Assembly: GCF_005405125.1 (NCBI RefSeq)
Contig: NZ_BJDL01000013.1
Coordinates: 1-64,000, forward strand
Length of the DNA: 64,000 nt
From: Lactiplantibacillus songbeiensis
GTDB taxonomy: Bacteria; Bacillota; Bacilli; Lactobacillales; Lactobacillaceae
Direction: 5' to 3'
Each line of letters begins with the position of its first letter. The stretch's first letter is position 1. The notes under the pieces are model-generated. The model made no database searches. It saw nothing but the letters and a program-made list of their open reading frames with translations, and was not told where the DNA came from. Shown piece by piece: positions 25,003 through 35,247 of the stretch. Made by a program: the position numbers and the translations under genes.

Positions 25003-25515
25003 TTGACAAATCATATTGCATTATTTGAACCATTAATGCCCGCTAACACGGGGAACATTGCGCGGACTTGTGCCGGAACCGATACCGCTTTACACCTTAT
25101 TGAACCTTTAGGCTTTAAAGTGGATGACAAACATTTAAAGCGCGCCGGCCTAGATTACTGGGATAGTGTGAATATTACATATCACGCGGATTTACAGGAC
25201 TTTTTAGCTAGCGTGCCAGACTTAGACAACTTGTATTTAGTCTCTAAATTTGCCGAGCATGACTATACCGATGTCGATTATAGTGATACCAGTAAGGATC
25301 ATTATTTCTTATTTGGTAAGGAAACGACGGGATTACCGGAACCCTTTATGCGTCGTTATCCAGAAAAGGCGATTCGGATTCCGCAAGATGATTCGCATAT
25401 CCGCGCGTTGAATTTATCCAATTCAGCGGCTATTGTGATCTATGAAGCCTTGCGCCAACAAAACTTTTTAAGTTTGGAACGGTCACATCATTATGAAAAC
25501 GACAAACTAAAATAG
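25003..25515 (+). CDS. trmL: tRNA (cytidine/uridine-34 2'-O)-methyltransferase TrmL
   Basis: 170 residues of the SPOUT superfamily; it methylates the ribose at the wobble position of tRNA-Leu isoacceptors. Motifs: ALFEPLMPANTGNIARTC at the N-terminus, LFGKETTGLPEP in the middle and the knot segment IRALNLSNSAAIVIYEALRQ. The start is TTG 25003, 7 bases after AAAGGAAG; the canonical N-terminus begins with this TNHIALFEP, so longer frames are rejected. The gene is monocistronic, with a promoter and terminator of its own. Confidence 0.93.
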   Translation: MTNHIALFEPLMPANTGNIARTCAGTDTALHLIEPLGFKVDDKHLKRAGLDYWDSVNITYHADLQDFLASVPDLDNLYLVSKFAEHDYTDVDYSDTSKDHYFLFGKETTGLPEPFMRRYPEKAIRIPQDDSHIRALNLSNSAAIVIYEALRQQNFLSLERSHHYENDKLK

Positions 25516-25522
25516 GCAGACG

Positions 25523-25554
25523 ACGCGCGGCTGAGCAGAGTCCGCGCGTTTTTT
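25523..25554 (+). terminator. Terminator after trmL
   Basis: ACGCGCGG / CCGCGCGT stem with an 11-base loop, then TTTTTT. Confidence 0.9.
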
Positions 25555-25611
25555 GACGTTATGAAAAAGTTAGGATTCCGAACGTAGGTTTGGTACAATA
25601 GATGTAATTGT

Positions 25612-25934
25612 GTTTGGTGCTAGTTGGATTAAATTGTCACTCTGGTTGGGCCAGAATCGGCTGGAACGTGGTGGCCACGTTTTCGAGCCACAGTGCGGTC
25701 TCGAAAGCCGGGCTTTATCTAAGTCGGAACATCACCGACTAAGATAAACGACACCACTGAGCCAATCCTGGCCCGCCCGACGTTAACTAACGGGAATTGA
25801 AAAATTAACGATTGATTATTTTCAGTTCAGTCATTTAGCCGAGCCGTTGATTTCTAAAATGCTCAGCCGTGTCGTTGGCGTTCCAGCGTTTTAGGACCCA
25901 ACCGGCAGGCGGCAATTTCAACTGGCACCAAGCG
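25612..25934 (+). repeat. Copy C of the intergenic structured repeat
   Basis: About 323 bp in the orientation opposite to copy B. It begins TTTGGTGCTAGTTGG and ends CAACTGGCACCAAGCG. It contains the complete first folded unit, with hairpins TTTCGAG (25681-25687)/CTCGAAA (25700-25706) and TTTATCTAAGTCGG..CCGACTAAGATAAA. The second unit is mostly deleted, leaving GTGTCGTTGGCGTTCCAGC. It sits between the trmL terminator and ftsK. Confidence 0.9.
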
Positions 25935-25942
25935 TATATAAT

Positions 25943-25975
25943 TATGTTTGGGACAACCAGAGTGACAAGCTGAAG
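25943..25975 (+). repeat. Fragment resembling a repeat end
   Basis: GACAACCAGAGTGACAAGCT resembles the conserved end CCAACCAGAGTGGCAAGCT of copies A, E and F. It lies a few bases past copy C and may be a remnant of a second insertion or of a rearrangement. Confidence 0.35.
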
Positions 25976-26046
25976 TTAATAGGCGATTAATACGACCTAA
26001 GTTCAAATAAACTTGTGATTATTTAAATAGAAAGGACGATTATAAC

Positions 26047-28389
26047 GTGGCGCAAAAGCGACGAACAACTAAAAAGAAGCGGACAACCGGGACTAAACGG
26101 ACCACGAAAGCGGCTGCGCAACATCAAATGACCGGTAATGTGGTGGGCTTGATTGGGGTCTTGATCACCATTTTTGCGTTATTTAATCTGGGCCTTATCG
26201 GGACTTTTTTTGCGGAATGTTTCCGCCTTATTGCTGGTGATGCTTATCAACTCTTAGCCATTTTAACACTCGGAGTACTGGGCTTTGTCATGATTTTTGG
26301 CCGGTTACCCCGGCTGGGTTGGCGTCGCTGGTTTGGTGGCAATTTGATTTTCTTTAGTTATTTACTGCTACTAGAGATTCCAATGTTTAACCGGTTGAAT
26401 CGGCATACTGAATTTTGGGCGATCACTTGGAATCTGATTAAGAATGATTTTGCCAAGGGTGGTGTTTCGATTCACCTTGGTGGGGGGCTAGTCGGCGCGG
26501 CTGGTTATAGTGTGACTTATCCATTGGTCGCAAATTTAGGGACGATTTTAGTCGCTATTATTTTAATCATTACTGGGATTTTTATTGTCTTTAATTTACC
26601 ATTCCATCAGACAGTTTTAGCCATTCGTAACTGGTTAATGGTGGCGAGTGCCCATGTTAAAGATGCTTATCAGACCGTGGCTCACTATGTCCGAGTGCAA
26701 TATGCTCGTTATCGGGTTCACCAGCAAGTCCGGGAAAATAATCAGTCAGCACCAGCACCATCGACTGCCCCAGCGCCAGTAGCTAAGTCACAACCAGCTC
26801 CAGCCCCACAAGCAGCGACTCCGGCCACTCCCGTTTCAGCAGCCCCGGTATCAACAGCGCCTAAAATTGTGGTGGCTAGTGAACAAGAAGCGCCAGCGAA
26901 AGCAGAAACGCCATTAGCTGGGACCGCACCAGTCGATACCTCAGATTATCGCTTACCAACATCTGATTTATTAACGAAGATTCCCAAGACGGATCAAAGC
27001 GCCGAATATGCAACAATTGAGGCCAACTCCGCCAAATTAAAGACGACATTAGATAGTTTTGGTGTAAAAGTCGAAGTGAAGAATGTCAGCTTAGGGCCAT
27101 CGGTAACGAAATATGAATTGCATCCGGCGGTCGGGGTTAAAGTTAGTAAGGTCGTTAATTTGGCCGATGACTTAGCTTTAGCATTAGCGGCTAAAGATCT
27201 GCGGATTGAAGCGCCCATTCCAGGGAAGTCTTTAATTGGGATTGAAGTACCGAATAAGCAAATTTCGACGGTCTCATTCCGTGATATTGTGGAAGCACAG
27301 CCGGCACACCCAAAGAAACCATTGCAAGTCCCATTGGGCCGCGATGTTTCTGGAAACTTAGTCATGGCTGACTTAGCGAAAATGCCGCATTTGTTGATTG
27401 CTGGTTCCACTGGGAGCGGGAAGTCCGTGGCCATTAACGTTATGATTACTGGTCTGTTAATGAATACGAAGCCGGATCAAGTGAAGTTCATGCTGATTGA
27501 TCCTAAGAAAGTAGAACTTGGGGTCTATAATGGGATTCCGCATCTATTGACTCCCGTTGTGACCGAACCGAAAAAGGCCGCGCGCGCGTTGCATAAAGTC
27601 GTGGCTGAAATGGAACGGCGCTATGAACTCTTTGCGGATTCTAAGCAACGTAATATGCAAGGTTACAATGATTATATTCAGAAACAAAATCAAGCCGATG
27701 GTCAAAATCGACCAACTTTACCTTATATTGTCGTGATTGTTGATGAATTAGCCGACTTAATGATGGTGACTTCGAGTGAAGTGGAAGATGCCATCATTCG
27801 ATTAGGTCAAATGGCGCGGGCTGCTGGAATTCATATGATTTTGGCGACGCAACGCCCATCCGTTGACGTCATTACGGGGCTGATCAAGGCCAACGTTCCA
27901 TCACGGATGGCATTTGCCGTTTCGAGTGGGACGGATTCACGAACAATTATTGATAGTAATGGGGCTGAAAAGCTGTTGGGTCGTGGGGATATGCTCTATC
28001 AACCGATGGGGATGAATAAACCATTGCGGGTCCAAGGGGCGTATATCTCAGACCATGATGTTGAAGAAGTTGTGACCTTTATTAAGGATCAGCAGACTGC
28101 CGAATATGATGATAGTATGCTGGTTAAAGATGATGAAGCCAATGAAGACGGTGATGATCCGCGTGATGGTGAGGATGAATATTACGCCGATGCCGTTGAA
28201 TTAGTGACGGAACAGCAGTCAGCTAGTGTGTCGATGTTACAACGACGGTTCCGAATTGGTTATAATCGAGCGGCTCGGATTGTCGATGAGATGGAAGAAC
28301 GTGGGGTTGTGGGCCCGTCAGAAGGAAGCAAGCCGCGGAAAGTTTATCGGCAAGCGAGTGCTGACGATGCTGAACCAGCGTCGGAATAA
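26047..28389 (+). CDS. ftsK: DNA translocase FtsK/SpoIIIE
   Basis: 780 residues. It pumps chromosomal DNA at the division septum and helps resolve chromosome dimers. A basic N-terminus ([18 protein letters not shown]) precedes four or five membrane segments (about 30-185). A Pro/Ala-rich linker (about 230-290) is followed by the alpha/beta motor with Walker A GSTGSGKS near residues 454-461 and Walker [12 protein letters not shown]. The C-terminal winged-helix gamma domain (about 710-770, [25 protein letters not shown]) reads polar DNA signals. The start is GTG with GAAAGGACG upstream. Repeat copy C lies just upstream. Confidence 0.97.
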   Translation: MAQKRRTTKKKRTTGTKRTTKAAAQHQMTGNVVGLIGVLITIFALFNLGLIGTFFAECFRLIAGDAYQLLAILTLGVLGFVMIFGRLPRLGWRRWFGGNLIFFSYLLLLEIPMFNRLNRHTEFWAITWNLIKNDFAKGGVSIHLGGGLVGAAGYSVTYPLVANLGTILVAIILIITGIFIVFNLPFHQTVLAIRNWLMVASAHVKDAYQTVAHYVRVQYARYRVHQQVRENNQSAPAPSTAPAPVAKSQPAPAPQAATPATPVSAAPVSTAPKIVVASEQEAPAKAETPLAGTAPVDTSDYRLPTSDLLTKIPKTDQSAEYATIEANSAKLKTTLDSFGVKVEVKNVSLGPSVTKYELHPAVGVKVSKVVNLADDLALALAAKDLRIEAPIPGKSLIGIEVPNKQISTVSFRDIVEAQPAHPKKPLQVPLGRDVSGNLVMADLAKMPHLLIAGSTGSGKSVAINVMITGLLMNTKPDQVKFMLIDPKKVELGVYNGIPHLLTPVVTEPKKAARALHKVVAEMERRYELFADSKQRNMQGYNDYIQKQNQADGQNRPTLPYIVVIVDELADLMMVTSSEVEDAIIRLGQMARAAGIHMILATQRPSVDVITGLIKANVPSRMAFAVSSGTDSRTIIDSNGAEKLLGRGDMLYQPMGMNKPLRVQGAYISDHDVEEVVTFIKDQQTAEYDDSMLVKDDEANEDGDDPRDGEDEYYADAVELVTEQQSASVSMLQRRFRIGYNRAARIVDEMEERGVVGPSEGSKPRKVYRQASADDAEPASE

Positions 28390-28401
28390 GTAAATCAAGA
28401 T

Positions 28402-28442
28402 AAAACGGTAGGCCAGCGTTGTTTGCTGACCTACCGTTTTTG
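28402..28442 (+). terminator. Bidirectional terminator between ftsK and the DUF4044 gene
   Basis: AAAACGGTAGGCCAGC pairs with GCTGACCTACCGTTTT (one mismatch) over a 7-base loop; T-rich on both strands. Confidence 0.95.
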
Positions 28443-28457
28443 TCTTCAGTAACCTTT

Positions 28458-28580
28458 TTAAAATTCAAGTAAACCTAAGCCGGATAACGCTTGTAAGACT
28501 AACGCGCCGACGGTTGAAATGATCATTAACCAAATAACGACCATCGTGATAATTTGAAAAGTCGATTTCTTCTTCTTCAT
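28458..28580 (-). CDS. DUF4044-type single-span membrane peptide
   Basis: A 40-residue protein: a basic MKKKKSTFQ start, one membrane helix (IITMVVIWLMIISTVGALVLQ) and a short tail LSGLGLLEF. This is the pattern of the DUF4044 family, which is widespread in lactobacilli and of unknown role. The ribosome site is weak (GTGG about 13 bases upstream). It is convergent with ftsK and shares its terminator. A corA gene starts further upstream on the same strand, but the order puts this peptide after corA. Confidence 0.75.
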   Translation of the reverse strand: MKKKKSTFQIITMVVIWLMIISTVGALVLQALSGLGLLEF

Positions 28581-28656
28581 AAGTTTAGTATGCACCACAC
28601 TTTTTTAGTAATTCTTTCATAGTTTAACGTGGAATCCGGTTTTTTTCAATCGTCAA

Positions 28657-29613
28657 TTAGAAATAGTCATGATTTCGTAAGTATTCCAGACTGATCACGC
28701 ATAGTAGAATCGTACCGAGCATGATCCAACTAAAGGCATGCACAAGGCCAGCCCCTGGTAGGTGGACGTTCATGCCATAGATACCGCCAATAATGGTGGG
28801 AATCGTTAAAATAATCGTTAATGACGTCAAGACTTTCATCACATCGTTCAAGTTATTTGAGATGACGGCACTCACCATTTGACTGTATTGTTGCAAGATT
28901 TGGTTAGTGGTTTTCGTCATGTCAGCAGCTTGTTGTGTTTCAATTAAAATGTCAGTAATGAGTTGTTGATGGTCGGCGGCATTAAACCGGGTTGCCGAAG
29001 CTTCCACGGCTTTTAAAATGGGGGCATTTTGCGTGAGCGCCGCATTAAAGCGAATTAAGGACTTTTGATAAGCCATAATGCGAAAGATTTCTTCATTACG
29101 CGTGGCACGGGTCAGGTGTCGTTCTAAGATGTTTGTTTTGGCATTAATGTTGGCCAGAGCCTGCACATAGGCGTGGGCGATGTACCACATGATGGCTAGC
29201 ACAAAATTTTCATGGTCGGCAAGACTCAAGCGCGACGAATCGGGATCCATGACAAAATCTTGAATAAAGCTCGCCGGATAGTTGCTAACGGTCAAGACGA
29301 CATTTTGCGTCAGAATTAAAGCAAATGGGTAGACCTGATATTCCAAGTAGCCTAGGTCGCTAGTGGTTAATTTAGGGAATTGCATGATGATTAAGCCTGG
29401 TTGCGTTTGCTTAGGTTGATCAAGTTGTTCGGTTCGTGAGATTTCGGCGTCATCTAAAACGGCGGTTAAATAGTCACGAGGAAAACTAAATTCCTGAACT
29501 AACTGATTGATTTCAACCGTTGTCGGACGTTCGATGTTGATCCAATAGCGGGTCGCTTGCGCATGACCGGTCGTTAGTAAACCGTCGGCGCCGATGGAAA
29601 AAGTCTGTCGCAT
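28657..29613 (-). CDS. corA: CorA-family magnesium/divalent cation channel
   Basis: 318 residues. A large cytoplasmic N-terminal domain with a long helical stalk ends in two membrane helices. The selectivity motif GMN is present as IYGMNVHLPGAG near residue 280. The first helix is VLTSLTIILTIPTIIGGIYG, the second SWIMLGTILLCVISLEYL. ATG 29613 is preferred because GGAGG lies 7-9 bases upstream; the 12-residue extension upstream has no ribosome site. The family carries Mg2+, Co2+ or Ni2+; specificity is not readable. Confidence 0.93.
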   Translation of the reverse strand: MRQTFSIGADGLLTTGHAQATRYWINIERPTTVEINQLVQEFSFPRDYLTAVLDDAEISRTEQLDQPKQTQPGLIIMQFPKLTTSDLGYLEYQVYPFALILTQNVVLTVSNYPASFIQDFVMDPDSSRLSLADHENFVLAIMWYIAHAYVQALANINAKTNILERHLTRATRNEEIFRIMAYQKSLIRFNAALTQNAPILKAVEASATRFNAADHQQLITDILIETQQAADMTKTTNQILQQYSQMVSAVISNNLNDVMKVLTSLTIILTIPTIIGGIYGMNVHLPGAGLVHAFSWIMLGTILLCVISLEYLRNHDYF

Positions 29614-29726
29614 AGCACTACCTCCGTTAAGTAAAGTGATTGCTCCCATTATAGAACGGGTGACTGACGTTGAAAAGTCGGCCTAGAATCCCTATAATAA
29701 GACCGATACTGATAGGAGGGCGTCGA

Positions 29727-30101
29727 ATGCATGACCTGTTTACAAATTGGCTCGGGCAATTAGGGTTGCTAGTGGTTGTGGCCATCATCTTTTGGGGACT
29801 CAAACGGGTCTTTAAACGTCATTGGCCGAAAACGCTCTTACTAATTGATTTTTGGCCGCCATTATTAATTATCTTTACTCACTATTTGACGTTGCAAGCA
29901 ACGGAAAGTTCGATTGTACCGTATGAAATGTTGTCGTTAATGATTATGGGCATTGGATTGACGTTATTAGAAGTCTTACAACGGGGTGAAATCCTTTACG
30001 GACGCTTCTTTCGGCTTTATTGGCGGGCGACCGATTTAGTAACGATTTTGGTTTATTTGATTGCGTTTGGCTGCTTTGTGCTTGCCAAAGTTGGCCCCTA
30101 A
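29727..30101 (+). CDS. DUF3397 membrane protein
   Basis: 124 residues with four predicted membrane segments (LLVVVAIIFWGLKRVF, IDFWPPLLIIFTHYL, MLSLMIMGIGLTLLEVL and ATDLVTILVYLIAFGCFV). DUF3397 genes usually lie just before mraZ in bacilli, as here. Function is unknown. ATG 29727 follows AGGAGGG at 29714-29720. A strong terminator after it separates it from mraZ. Confidence 0.85.
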   Translation: MHDLFTNWLGQLGLLVVVAIIFWGLKRVFKRHWPKTLLLIDFWPPLLIIFTHYLTLQATESSIVPYEMLSLMIMGIGLTLLEVLQRGEILYGRFFRLYWRATDLVTILVYLIAFGCFVLAKVGP

Positions 30102-30121
30102 ATATAAATAAGTCCCACTAG

Positions 30122-30159
30122 TCCCCACCTAATGAAACGTCGTTAGGTGGGGATTTTTT
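30122..30159 (+). terminator. Terminator between the DUF3397 gene and mraZ
   Basis: TCCCCACCTAA (30122-30132) pairs exactly with TTAGGTGGGGA (30143-30153), followed by TTTTTT. Confidence 0.95.
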
Positions 30160-30199
30160 ATAATATTTCTTAACAATTGCGAAAAGTAACAAATCGGTG

Positions 30200-30224
30200 T
30201 GGTAGGAAGTGGGGGGGTGTGGTA
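30200..30224 (+). promoter_or_regulatory. MraZ operator: three TGGKN repeats with 10 bp period
   Basis: TGGTA (30200), TGGGG (30210) and TGGTA (30220) are each separated by 5 bases. The known MraZ binding site in E. coli and other bacteria is three TGGGN repeats with 5-base spacers upstream of mraZ. The site lies about 40-60 bases before the start and likely overlaps the dcw promoter, so MraZ would repress its own operon. Confidence 0.75.
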
Positions 30225-30260
30225 GACTTAATTATGTTTAATGAAAGGGGTTGATTGACT

Positions 30261-30698
30261 TTGGCAGCGACGATGTTCTTCGGTGAATTTGAACACGCTT
30301 TGGATGCTAAAGGTCGATTAATCATCCCCGCTAAATTTCGGGAGCTATTGGGACCAAGTTTTGTGATCACGCGTGGGATGGATGGCTGTATCTTCGGCTA
30401 TCCCCAAGCGCGTTGGGCCACCTTACAGGCGCAATTAGATGATTTGCCGCTGACGAAGAAGGATGCACGGGCATTTGTCCGCTTCTTCTACGCTGCGGCC
30501 GCCGAATGTGAATTAGACAAGCAGGGCCGTATCATGGTGCCCGCACCTTTGCGTCAATACGCAAAATTAGAGAAGAAATGTGTGATTGTCGGTGTTTCCG
30601 ACCGGTTTGAAATCTGGAGTGCCGAAAAGTGGCAGACTTATGAGACGGAGACGGCCGCTAATTTCGATGACTTAGCTGAGAATTTGATTGATTTTTAA
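30261..30698 (+). CDS. mraZ: Transcriptional regulator MraZ
   Basis: About 145 residues made of two SpoVT/AbrB-like MraZ domains, each with a DxxGR-type core ([17 protein letters not shown] and [19 protein letters not shown]). MraZ binds tandem repeats upstream of its own gene and represses the dcw operon. The start is uncertain. The canonical N-terminus [11 protein letters not shown] begins at ATG 30273 but has no ribosome site nearby. TTG 30261 lies 10 bases after AAAGGGG and is preferred, which adds four residues. It is the first gene of the dcw operon. Confidence 0.93.
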   Translation: MAATMFFGEFEHALDAKGRLIIPAKFRELLGPSFVITRGMDGCIFGYPQARWATLQAQLDDLPLTKKDARAFVRFFYAAAAECELDKQGRIMVPAPLRQYAKLEKKCVIVGVSDRFEIWSAEKWQTYETETAANFDDLAENLIDF

Positions 30699-30727
30699 AA
30701 AAGAGAGCCAAGAAAGGAGGTCAACTT

Positions 30728-31687
30728 GTGGCAACATTTGAACATACCACTGTTTTATTACACGAAGCCATTGCAGCGCTAGCTATTAAACCTGACGGCA
30801 TTTATGTTGATTGTACGTTGGGCGGTGGGGGTCATTCTCGTGAAATTTTGAAGCAATTAGGGCCAACCGGGCACTTATTCAGCTTTGACCAGGATCAAAC
30901 GGCGATTGATTATAACCAAGATAATCTCGCTGATTACTTGGCTAGTGGTCAGGTCACTTTTATCAAAAGTAACTTCGCTAACTTACGCACTGAGCTGACC
31001 GCCCGTGGGATTGATCAGGTCGATGGAATCGTGTATGACTTGGGTGTTTCATCACCCCAGTTTGATAATGCAGCTCGCGGTTTTTCTTATCAGCATGATG
31101 CACCTTTAGATATGCGAATGGATCAAAGTGCTGATCTGACGGCGCAAACTGTCGTCAATACTTGGCCTTATGCCGATTTGGTGCGAATCTTTTATCGCTA
31201 TGGAGAAGAAAAGTTCTCCAAACAAGTGGCGCGCGCGATTGAACGGCATCGTGAGATTGCTCCGATTGAGACGACTGGCCAATTGGTTGACATTATTAAA
31301 GAAGCGATTCCGGCGCGGGCACGACGGACGGGAGGACATCCGGCCAAGCGGGTCTTTCAAGCGATTCGAATTGCCGTTAATAATGAATTAGGGGTCTTAG
31401 AAACGTCTTTAGAACAAGCGGTTGACTTGATTAATGTCCATGGTCGGGTCAGTGTGATTACTTTCCAATCATTGGAAGATCGGTTAGTGAAGGCGATTTT
31501 TAAGGAACATAGTGATTTACCAGAATTACCACCTGGCTTACCCGTGATCCCAGCAGAGATGCAACCAGATTATCGGTTAGTGAGTCGCAAACCGATTGTA
31601 CCGAGTGCCGAAGAAATCGCCGCTAACCGGCGGGCGCGCAGTGCAAGATTACGTGTGATTGAACGTTTAAACGAAAAACATAATTAG
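30728..31687 (+). CDS. rsmH: 16S rRNA (cytosine-1402-N4)-methyltransferase RsmH (MraW)
   Basis: 319 residues. It methylates N4 of C1402 in 16S rRNA. Motifs: [15 protein letters not shown] at the N-terminus, the SAM site [31 protein letters not shown], the [20 protein letters not shown] block and [13 protein letters not shown]. The start is GTG with AAAGGAGG upstream. It is the second gene of the dcw cluster, 29 bases after mraZ. Confidence 0.97.
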   Translation: MATFEHTTVLLHEAIAALAIKPDGIYVDCTLGGGGHSREILKQLGPTGHLFSFDQDQTAIDYNQDNLADYLASGQVTFIKSNFANLRTELTARGIDQVDGIVYDLGVSSPQFDNAARGFSYQHDAPLDMRMDQSADLTAQTVVNTWPYADLVRIFYRYGEEKFSKQVARAIERHREIAPIETTGQLVDIIKEAIPARARRTGGHPAKRVFQAIRIAVNNELGVLETSLEQAVDLINVHGRVSVITFQSLEDRLVKAIFKEHSDLPELPPGLPVIPAEMQPDYRLVSRKPIVPSAEEIAANRRARSARLRVIERLNEKHN

Positions 31688-31708
31688 CTTTAAAAGGAGT
31701 GAATGACA

Positions 31709-32092
31709 ATGGCCCAAAATGGATTGGCGCGGGAGCTTCCTCGTGAGACCCCCGGTGTTTCGACAACCCCGGTACATAGAACCGTCGTAACGCCGAACCC
31801 CGCTGTTCAGACGCAACGGGTTCCGTTTTCAAAGTTTGAAAAGGTGTTATGTGTCGGTTTCAGTTTAATTATTTTTAGTTTAGCTTTGGCGTTAGTTTCA
31901 GCGAACATTGCGGTCGGGGATGCGCAAAGCCAGTTGAAAGCGGTACAAACGAAAATCACGAAAGTTCAGGCCAGCAACACTTCAGCCTCACAACAAATCA
32001 GTGAACTTTCCAGCCGAACGCGGCTCAACAAAGTGGCTAAAAAGTACGGGTTGACGCTCAACAACGGTAGCATAAGGAATGTTTACAAATGA
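31709..32092 (+). CDS. ftsL: Cell division protein FtsL
   Basis: 127 residues. A short cytoplasmic part precedes one membrane helix (about 50-75, VLCVGFSLIIFSLALALVSA) and an extracellular coiled coil (QSQLKAVQTKITKVQ...). FtsL forms a complex with DivIC/FtsB and DivIB at the septum. The second ATG (31709), 9 bases after AGGAG, is preferred to the ATG at 31703, which is only 3 bases away. Its stop overlaps the pbp2B start (ATGA). Confidence 0.9.
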   Translation: MAQNGLARELPRETPGVSTTPVHRTVVTPNPAVQTQRVPFSKFEKVLCVGFSLIIFSLALALVSANIAVGDAQSQLKAVQTKITKVQASNTSASQQISELSSRTRLNKVAKKYGLTLNNGSIRNVYK

Positions 32093-34230
32093 ATAAGAAC
32101 AAACAACGAATGACTTCGAAACGGTCACCAAAACAAAATCGTCGCATCTTTGGCCAATGGCTATTCTTTGGTGCGATTGCGATTTTTGGTGTTTTGATCA
32201 TTCGTTTTTCGTATATTGCCATCGGGCACCACGTTGCGGGGGTCAACCTGACGGAGGCTACGAAAAAATTATATACCGAAGATCAGACGGTTGCCGCTAA
32301 GCGCGGGACTATCTATAGTGCCAACGGCGAGGCGATTGCTGAAGACACGAGTACCTATACGATTTATGCGATTGTCGCTAAGAATCAAAAAGGTGCGGAT
32401 GGTCAGGCTGAATACGTTAAATATCCGGCTAAAGTGGCTAAAGTCTTGGCTAAGTATTTACCGATTAGTTACAAAAAGGCGTTAAAGACGTTACAGGCCA
32501 AGTCAGGAACTTTCCAAGTTGAATTTGGAACGGCCGGTAAGAATATTTCATTAACGACCAAGGAGAAGATCCAAGCGACGAAAGTTAGTGGGTTACATTT
32601 TATCGAGTCTGAAGCGCGGCTATATCCGAATGGCATGTTTGCCTCACATTTGATTGGTTTAACGACTTCTAAAGCCATTAAAGGGACCGAACAAACTCGG
32701 TTGACAGGCTCAATGGGACTGGAACTGGCTTTTAATAATAAGTTGTCAGGTAAAGATGGTCACAAGACGGTTACAGCAAGTGGCTATCAAGGTAAAACTA
32801 CTGGTGGCACCAAGGTTAAGAATGGTGACAATGTCTATACAACGATTGATAGTAAACTGCAGACGTTGCTCGAGACTAAAATGTCGACGGTCAATAGTCT
32901 CGTGCATCCTAAAGCGATGACGGCGACATTGATTAATGCAAAGACCGGGGCGGTTCTGGCAACGAGTCAGCGGCCAACCTTTAATGCTCAGACGCAATCC
33001 GGGCTATCAAAGATGTGGCGGAATTTACTCGTCGAAGATACTTACGAACCTGGATCAACGATGAAGGTCTTTACGATGGGCGCCGCGATTGATAGCGGCA
33101 ACTATAACCCAAACATCACCGTGCCGACTGGGGAATACCGGATTGGCGGTAAGACGGTTCCTGATTGGAATACCGCTGGTTGGGGGAATATCACCTATGC
33201 GAAGGGGTTTGCGCTTTCAAGTAATGTGGCGATGGCCCATTTGGAACAAACGATGGGTGCCAAGACGTGGCTGAAATATATTAAACGGTTTGGATTACGG
33301 ACCAGTACGAATACCGGGTTAGCGAATGAGCAGACAGGCTCGATTCAATTCACCTATCCGATCGAACAAGCGGATACGTCATTTGGTCAAGGAATTCAAG
33401 TGACGCCGATGCAGATGTTACGTGGGTTCACGGCTATTGCGAATAATGGTAAGATGTTACAGCCATACTTTGTGTCGAAAGTGGTGAACCCAAATACGAA
33501 AAGGACGGTTTATCAGGCAAAAACTAAAGTTGTCAGCCAGCCGGTGACGTCTAAGACCGCGAATGCGGTTTTGAAACACATGCAAGATGTGGTCTATAAG
33601 TCTTACGGGACTGGGACGGCGTTTAAAATTAAAGGGTATCGGATTGCAGCTAAGACCGGGACGGCGCAAGTTAGTAATGGGTCGACTTATGCGGTTGGAA
33701 ACGATTCGTATCTTTATTCGGTCGTCGGGATGGCGCCCGCTAAGCATCCAAAATATATTATGTATATTACAATGAAGCAACCGACACTGGGCGCGACCTC
33801 AGCTTCCGATGACATGGCGGAGATTTTTAAACCAGTCATGCAGCGAGCCTTAGATGAACAAAAGGCCAGTGAGACTAAGACGAAGTCGGTCAAGATGCAA
33901 GATTTGACTGGCAAGTCGACTAAGACGGCTAAAGCTACGGCGAAAAAGATTGGTGTGACCCCGATTATCGTGGGTAAAGGCTCACGGATCGTCAAACAAT
34001 CAGTGTCAGTTGGGACGGTCTTAAGCAATAAACAACGGGTAATTCTGGTCACTAACGGACAGATGTATATGCCAAATGTTGTCGGTTGGTCGGCTAGTGA
34101 AGTGGCTGATTTTGCCTCGTTGACTGGCTTGAAGTTGGCGACGAGTGGGACTGGTTATGTCGATATGCAAAGTATCACGGCTGGCAATCCGATCGACGCT
34201 AAACAAGGATTAAGTGTAAAATTAAAGTAA
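32089..34230 (+). CDS. pbp2B: Class B penicillin-binding protein PBP2B with PASTA domains
   Basis: 713 residues. A septal peptidoglycan transpeptidase anchored by one N-terminal helix (about 22-45). The PBP dimerisation domain is followed by the transpeptidase domain with STMK near residues 323-326 (PGSTMKVF), SSN near 377 and KTGT near 522 (AAKTGTAQ). Two C-terminal PASTA-type repeats (about 595-713, VKMQDLTGKSTKTAKATAKK and MYMPNVVGWSASEVADFA) are typical of lactic acid bacterial PBP2B. It overlaps ftsL by 4 bases. Confidence 0.95.
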   Translation: MNKNKQRMTSKRSPKQNRRIFGQWLFFGAIAIFGVLIIRFSYIAIGHHVAGVNLTEATKKLYTEDQTVAAKRGTIYSANGEAIAEDTSTYTIYAIVAKNQKGADGQAEYVKYPAKVAKVLAKYLPISYKKALKTLQAKSGTFQVEFGTAGKNISLTTKEKIQATKVSGLHFIESEARLYPNGMFASHLIGLTTSKAIKGTEQTRLTGSMGLELAFNNKLSGKDGHKTVTASGYQGKTTGGTKVKNGDNVYTTIDSKLQTLLETKMSTVNSLVHPKAMTATLINAKTGAVLATSQRPTFNAQTQSGLSKMWRNLLVEDTYEPGSTMKVFTMGAAIDSGNYNPNITVPTGEYRIGGKTVPDWNTAGWGNITYAKGFALSSNVAMAHLEQTMGAKTWLKYIKRFGLRTSTNTGLANEQTGSIQFTYPIEQADTSFGQGIQVTPMQMLRGFTAIANNGKMLQPYFVSKVVNPNTKRTVYQAKTKVVSQPVTSKTANAVLKHMQDVVYKSYGTGTAFKIKGYRIAAKTGTAQVSNGSTYAVGNDSYLYSVVGMAPAKHPKYIMYITMKQPTLGATSASDDMAEIFKPVMQRALDEQKASETKTKSVKMQDLTGKSTKTAKATAKKIGVTPIIVGKGSRIVKQSVSVGTVLSNKQRVILVTNGQMYMPNVVGWSASEVADFASLTGLKLATSGTGYVDMQSITAGNPIDAKQGLSVKLK

Positions 34231-34256
34231 ACGACTAAGTTGTAGAATGGAGAATT

Positions 34257-35225
34257 GTGTTGAGTTTAATTGAATGGGTCGCTACGCTCATTAGTAGCTT
34301 TATTATTGTGTTTGCCTTGATGCCGTCATTGATTCGGTATTTCCGGGCACGTAAAGAAGGCCAGATGATCCGTGAAGAGGGTCCTAAATGGCATGAAAAG
34401 AAATCCGGTACACCAACGATGGGGGGCTTGCTCTTCATTGTGTCCATCCTAGTCACGACGATTTGGGTGGGCTGGTGGCAAGGTCAATTACGGCCAACCA
34501 CTTGGATTTTGATGTTTATTCTTGTGTTATACGGGGCTTTAGGTTTCTGGGATGACAGTATCAAGTTATGGCGAAAACAAAACGAAGGCCTAAAAGCTTG
34601 GCAGAAATTATTGGGCCAAATTGTGGGAGCCATTGTTTTCACCTTGGTCTATCAGCATGAAAACTTGCCAATGGGCTTGCATATTCCAGGTTTGGGGGAT
34701 TGGTCTTTAGGTATCTGGTACATTATCTTTGTCATTATCTGGTTAGTTGGATTCTCCAACGCAGTCAACTTAACCGATGGCCTTGATGGGTTAGTCGCAG
34801 GTCAAGCCACGATTGCCTTTGGTGCTTACGGCATTATTGCGTTGCATCAGCACCAACTCGATGTTGCGATGTTCTGTTTAGCAGTCGTCGGGTCATTATT
34901 AGGGTTCTTCGTTTACAACCATAAGCCAGCTAAAATCTTTATGGGTGACATGGGCTCACTAGCTTTAGGGGGCGCTTTGGCTGCTGTTTCTATCTTATTG
35001 CATCACGAATTATCATTACTCTTTATTGGCTTGATCTTCGTGATCGAAACAGCCTCAGTCATGTTACAAGTTGCCTCATTTAAGTTAACTGGGAAGCGGA
35101 TTTTCTTAATGAGTCCGATTCACCATCACTTTGAAATGAAAGGCTGGAGCGAATGGAAGATTGACATCGTTTTCTGGTCAATTGGATTAGTGACGGCCAT
35201 TATTAGTGTTGCCACGATTATTTAG
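34257..35225 (+). CDS. mraY: Phospho-N-acetylmuramoyl-pentapeptide transferase MraY
   Basis: 322 residues with about ten membrane segments. It attaches UDP-MurNAc-pentapeptide to undecaprenyl phosphate to make lipid I. Motifs: [11 protein letters not shown], the aspartate pair in [40 protein letters not shown] and [11 protein letters not shown]. The start is either GTG 34257 or TTG 34260; the TTG has the better gap (6 bases) from GGAGA. Repeat copy D begins 22 bases after the stop and separates it from murD. Confidence 0.96.
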   Translation: MLSLIEWVATLISSFIIVFALMPSLIRYFRARKEGQMIREEGPKWHEKKSGTPTMGGLLFIVSILVTTIWVGWWQGQLRPTTWILMFILVLYGALGFWDDSIKLWRKQNEGLKAWQKLLGQIVGAIVFTLVYQHENLPMGLHIPGLGDWSLGIWYIIFVIIWLVGFSNAVNLTDGLDGLVAGQATIAFGAYGIIALHQHQLDVAMFCLAVVGSLLGFFVYNHKPAKIFMGDMGSLALGGALAAVSILLHHELSLLFIGLIFVIETASVMLQVASFKLTGKRIFLMSPIHHHFEMKGWSEWKIDIVFWSIGLVTAIISVATII

Positions 35226-35247
35226 TGACACGTTAATAATTGTTACA

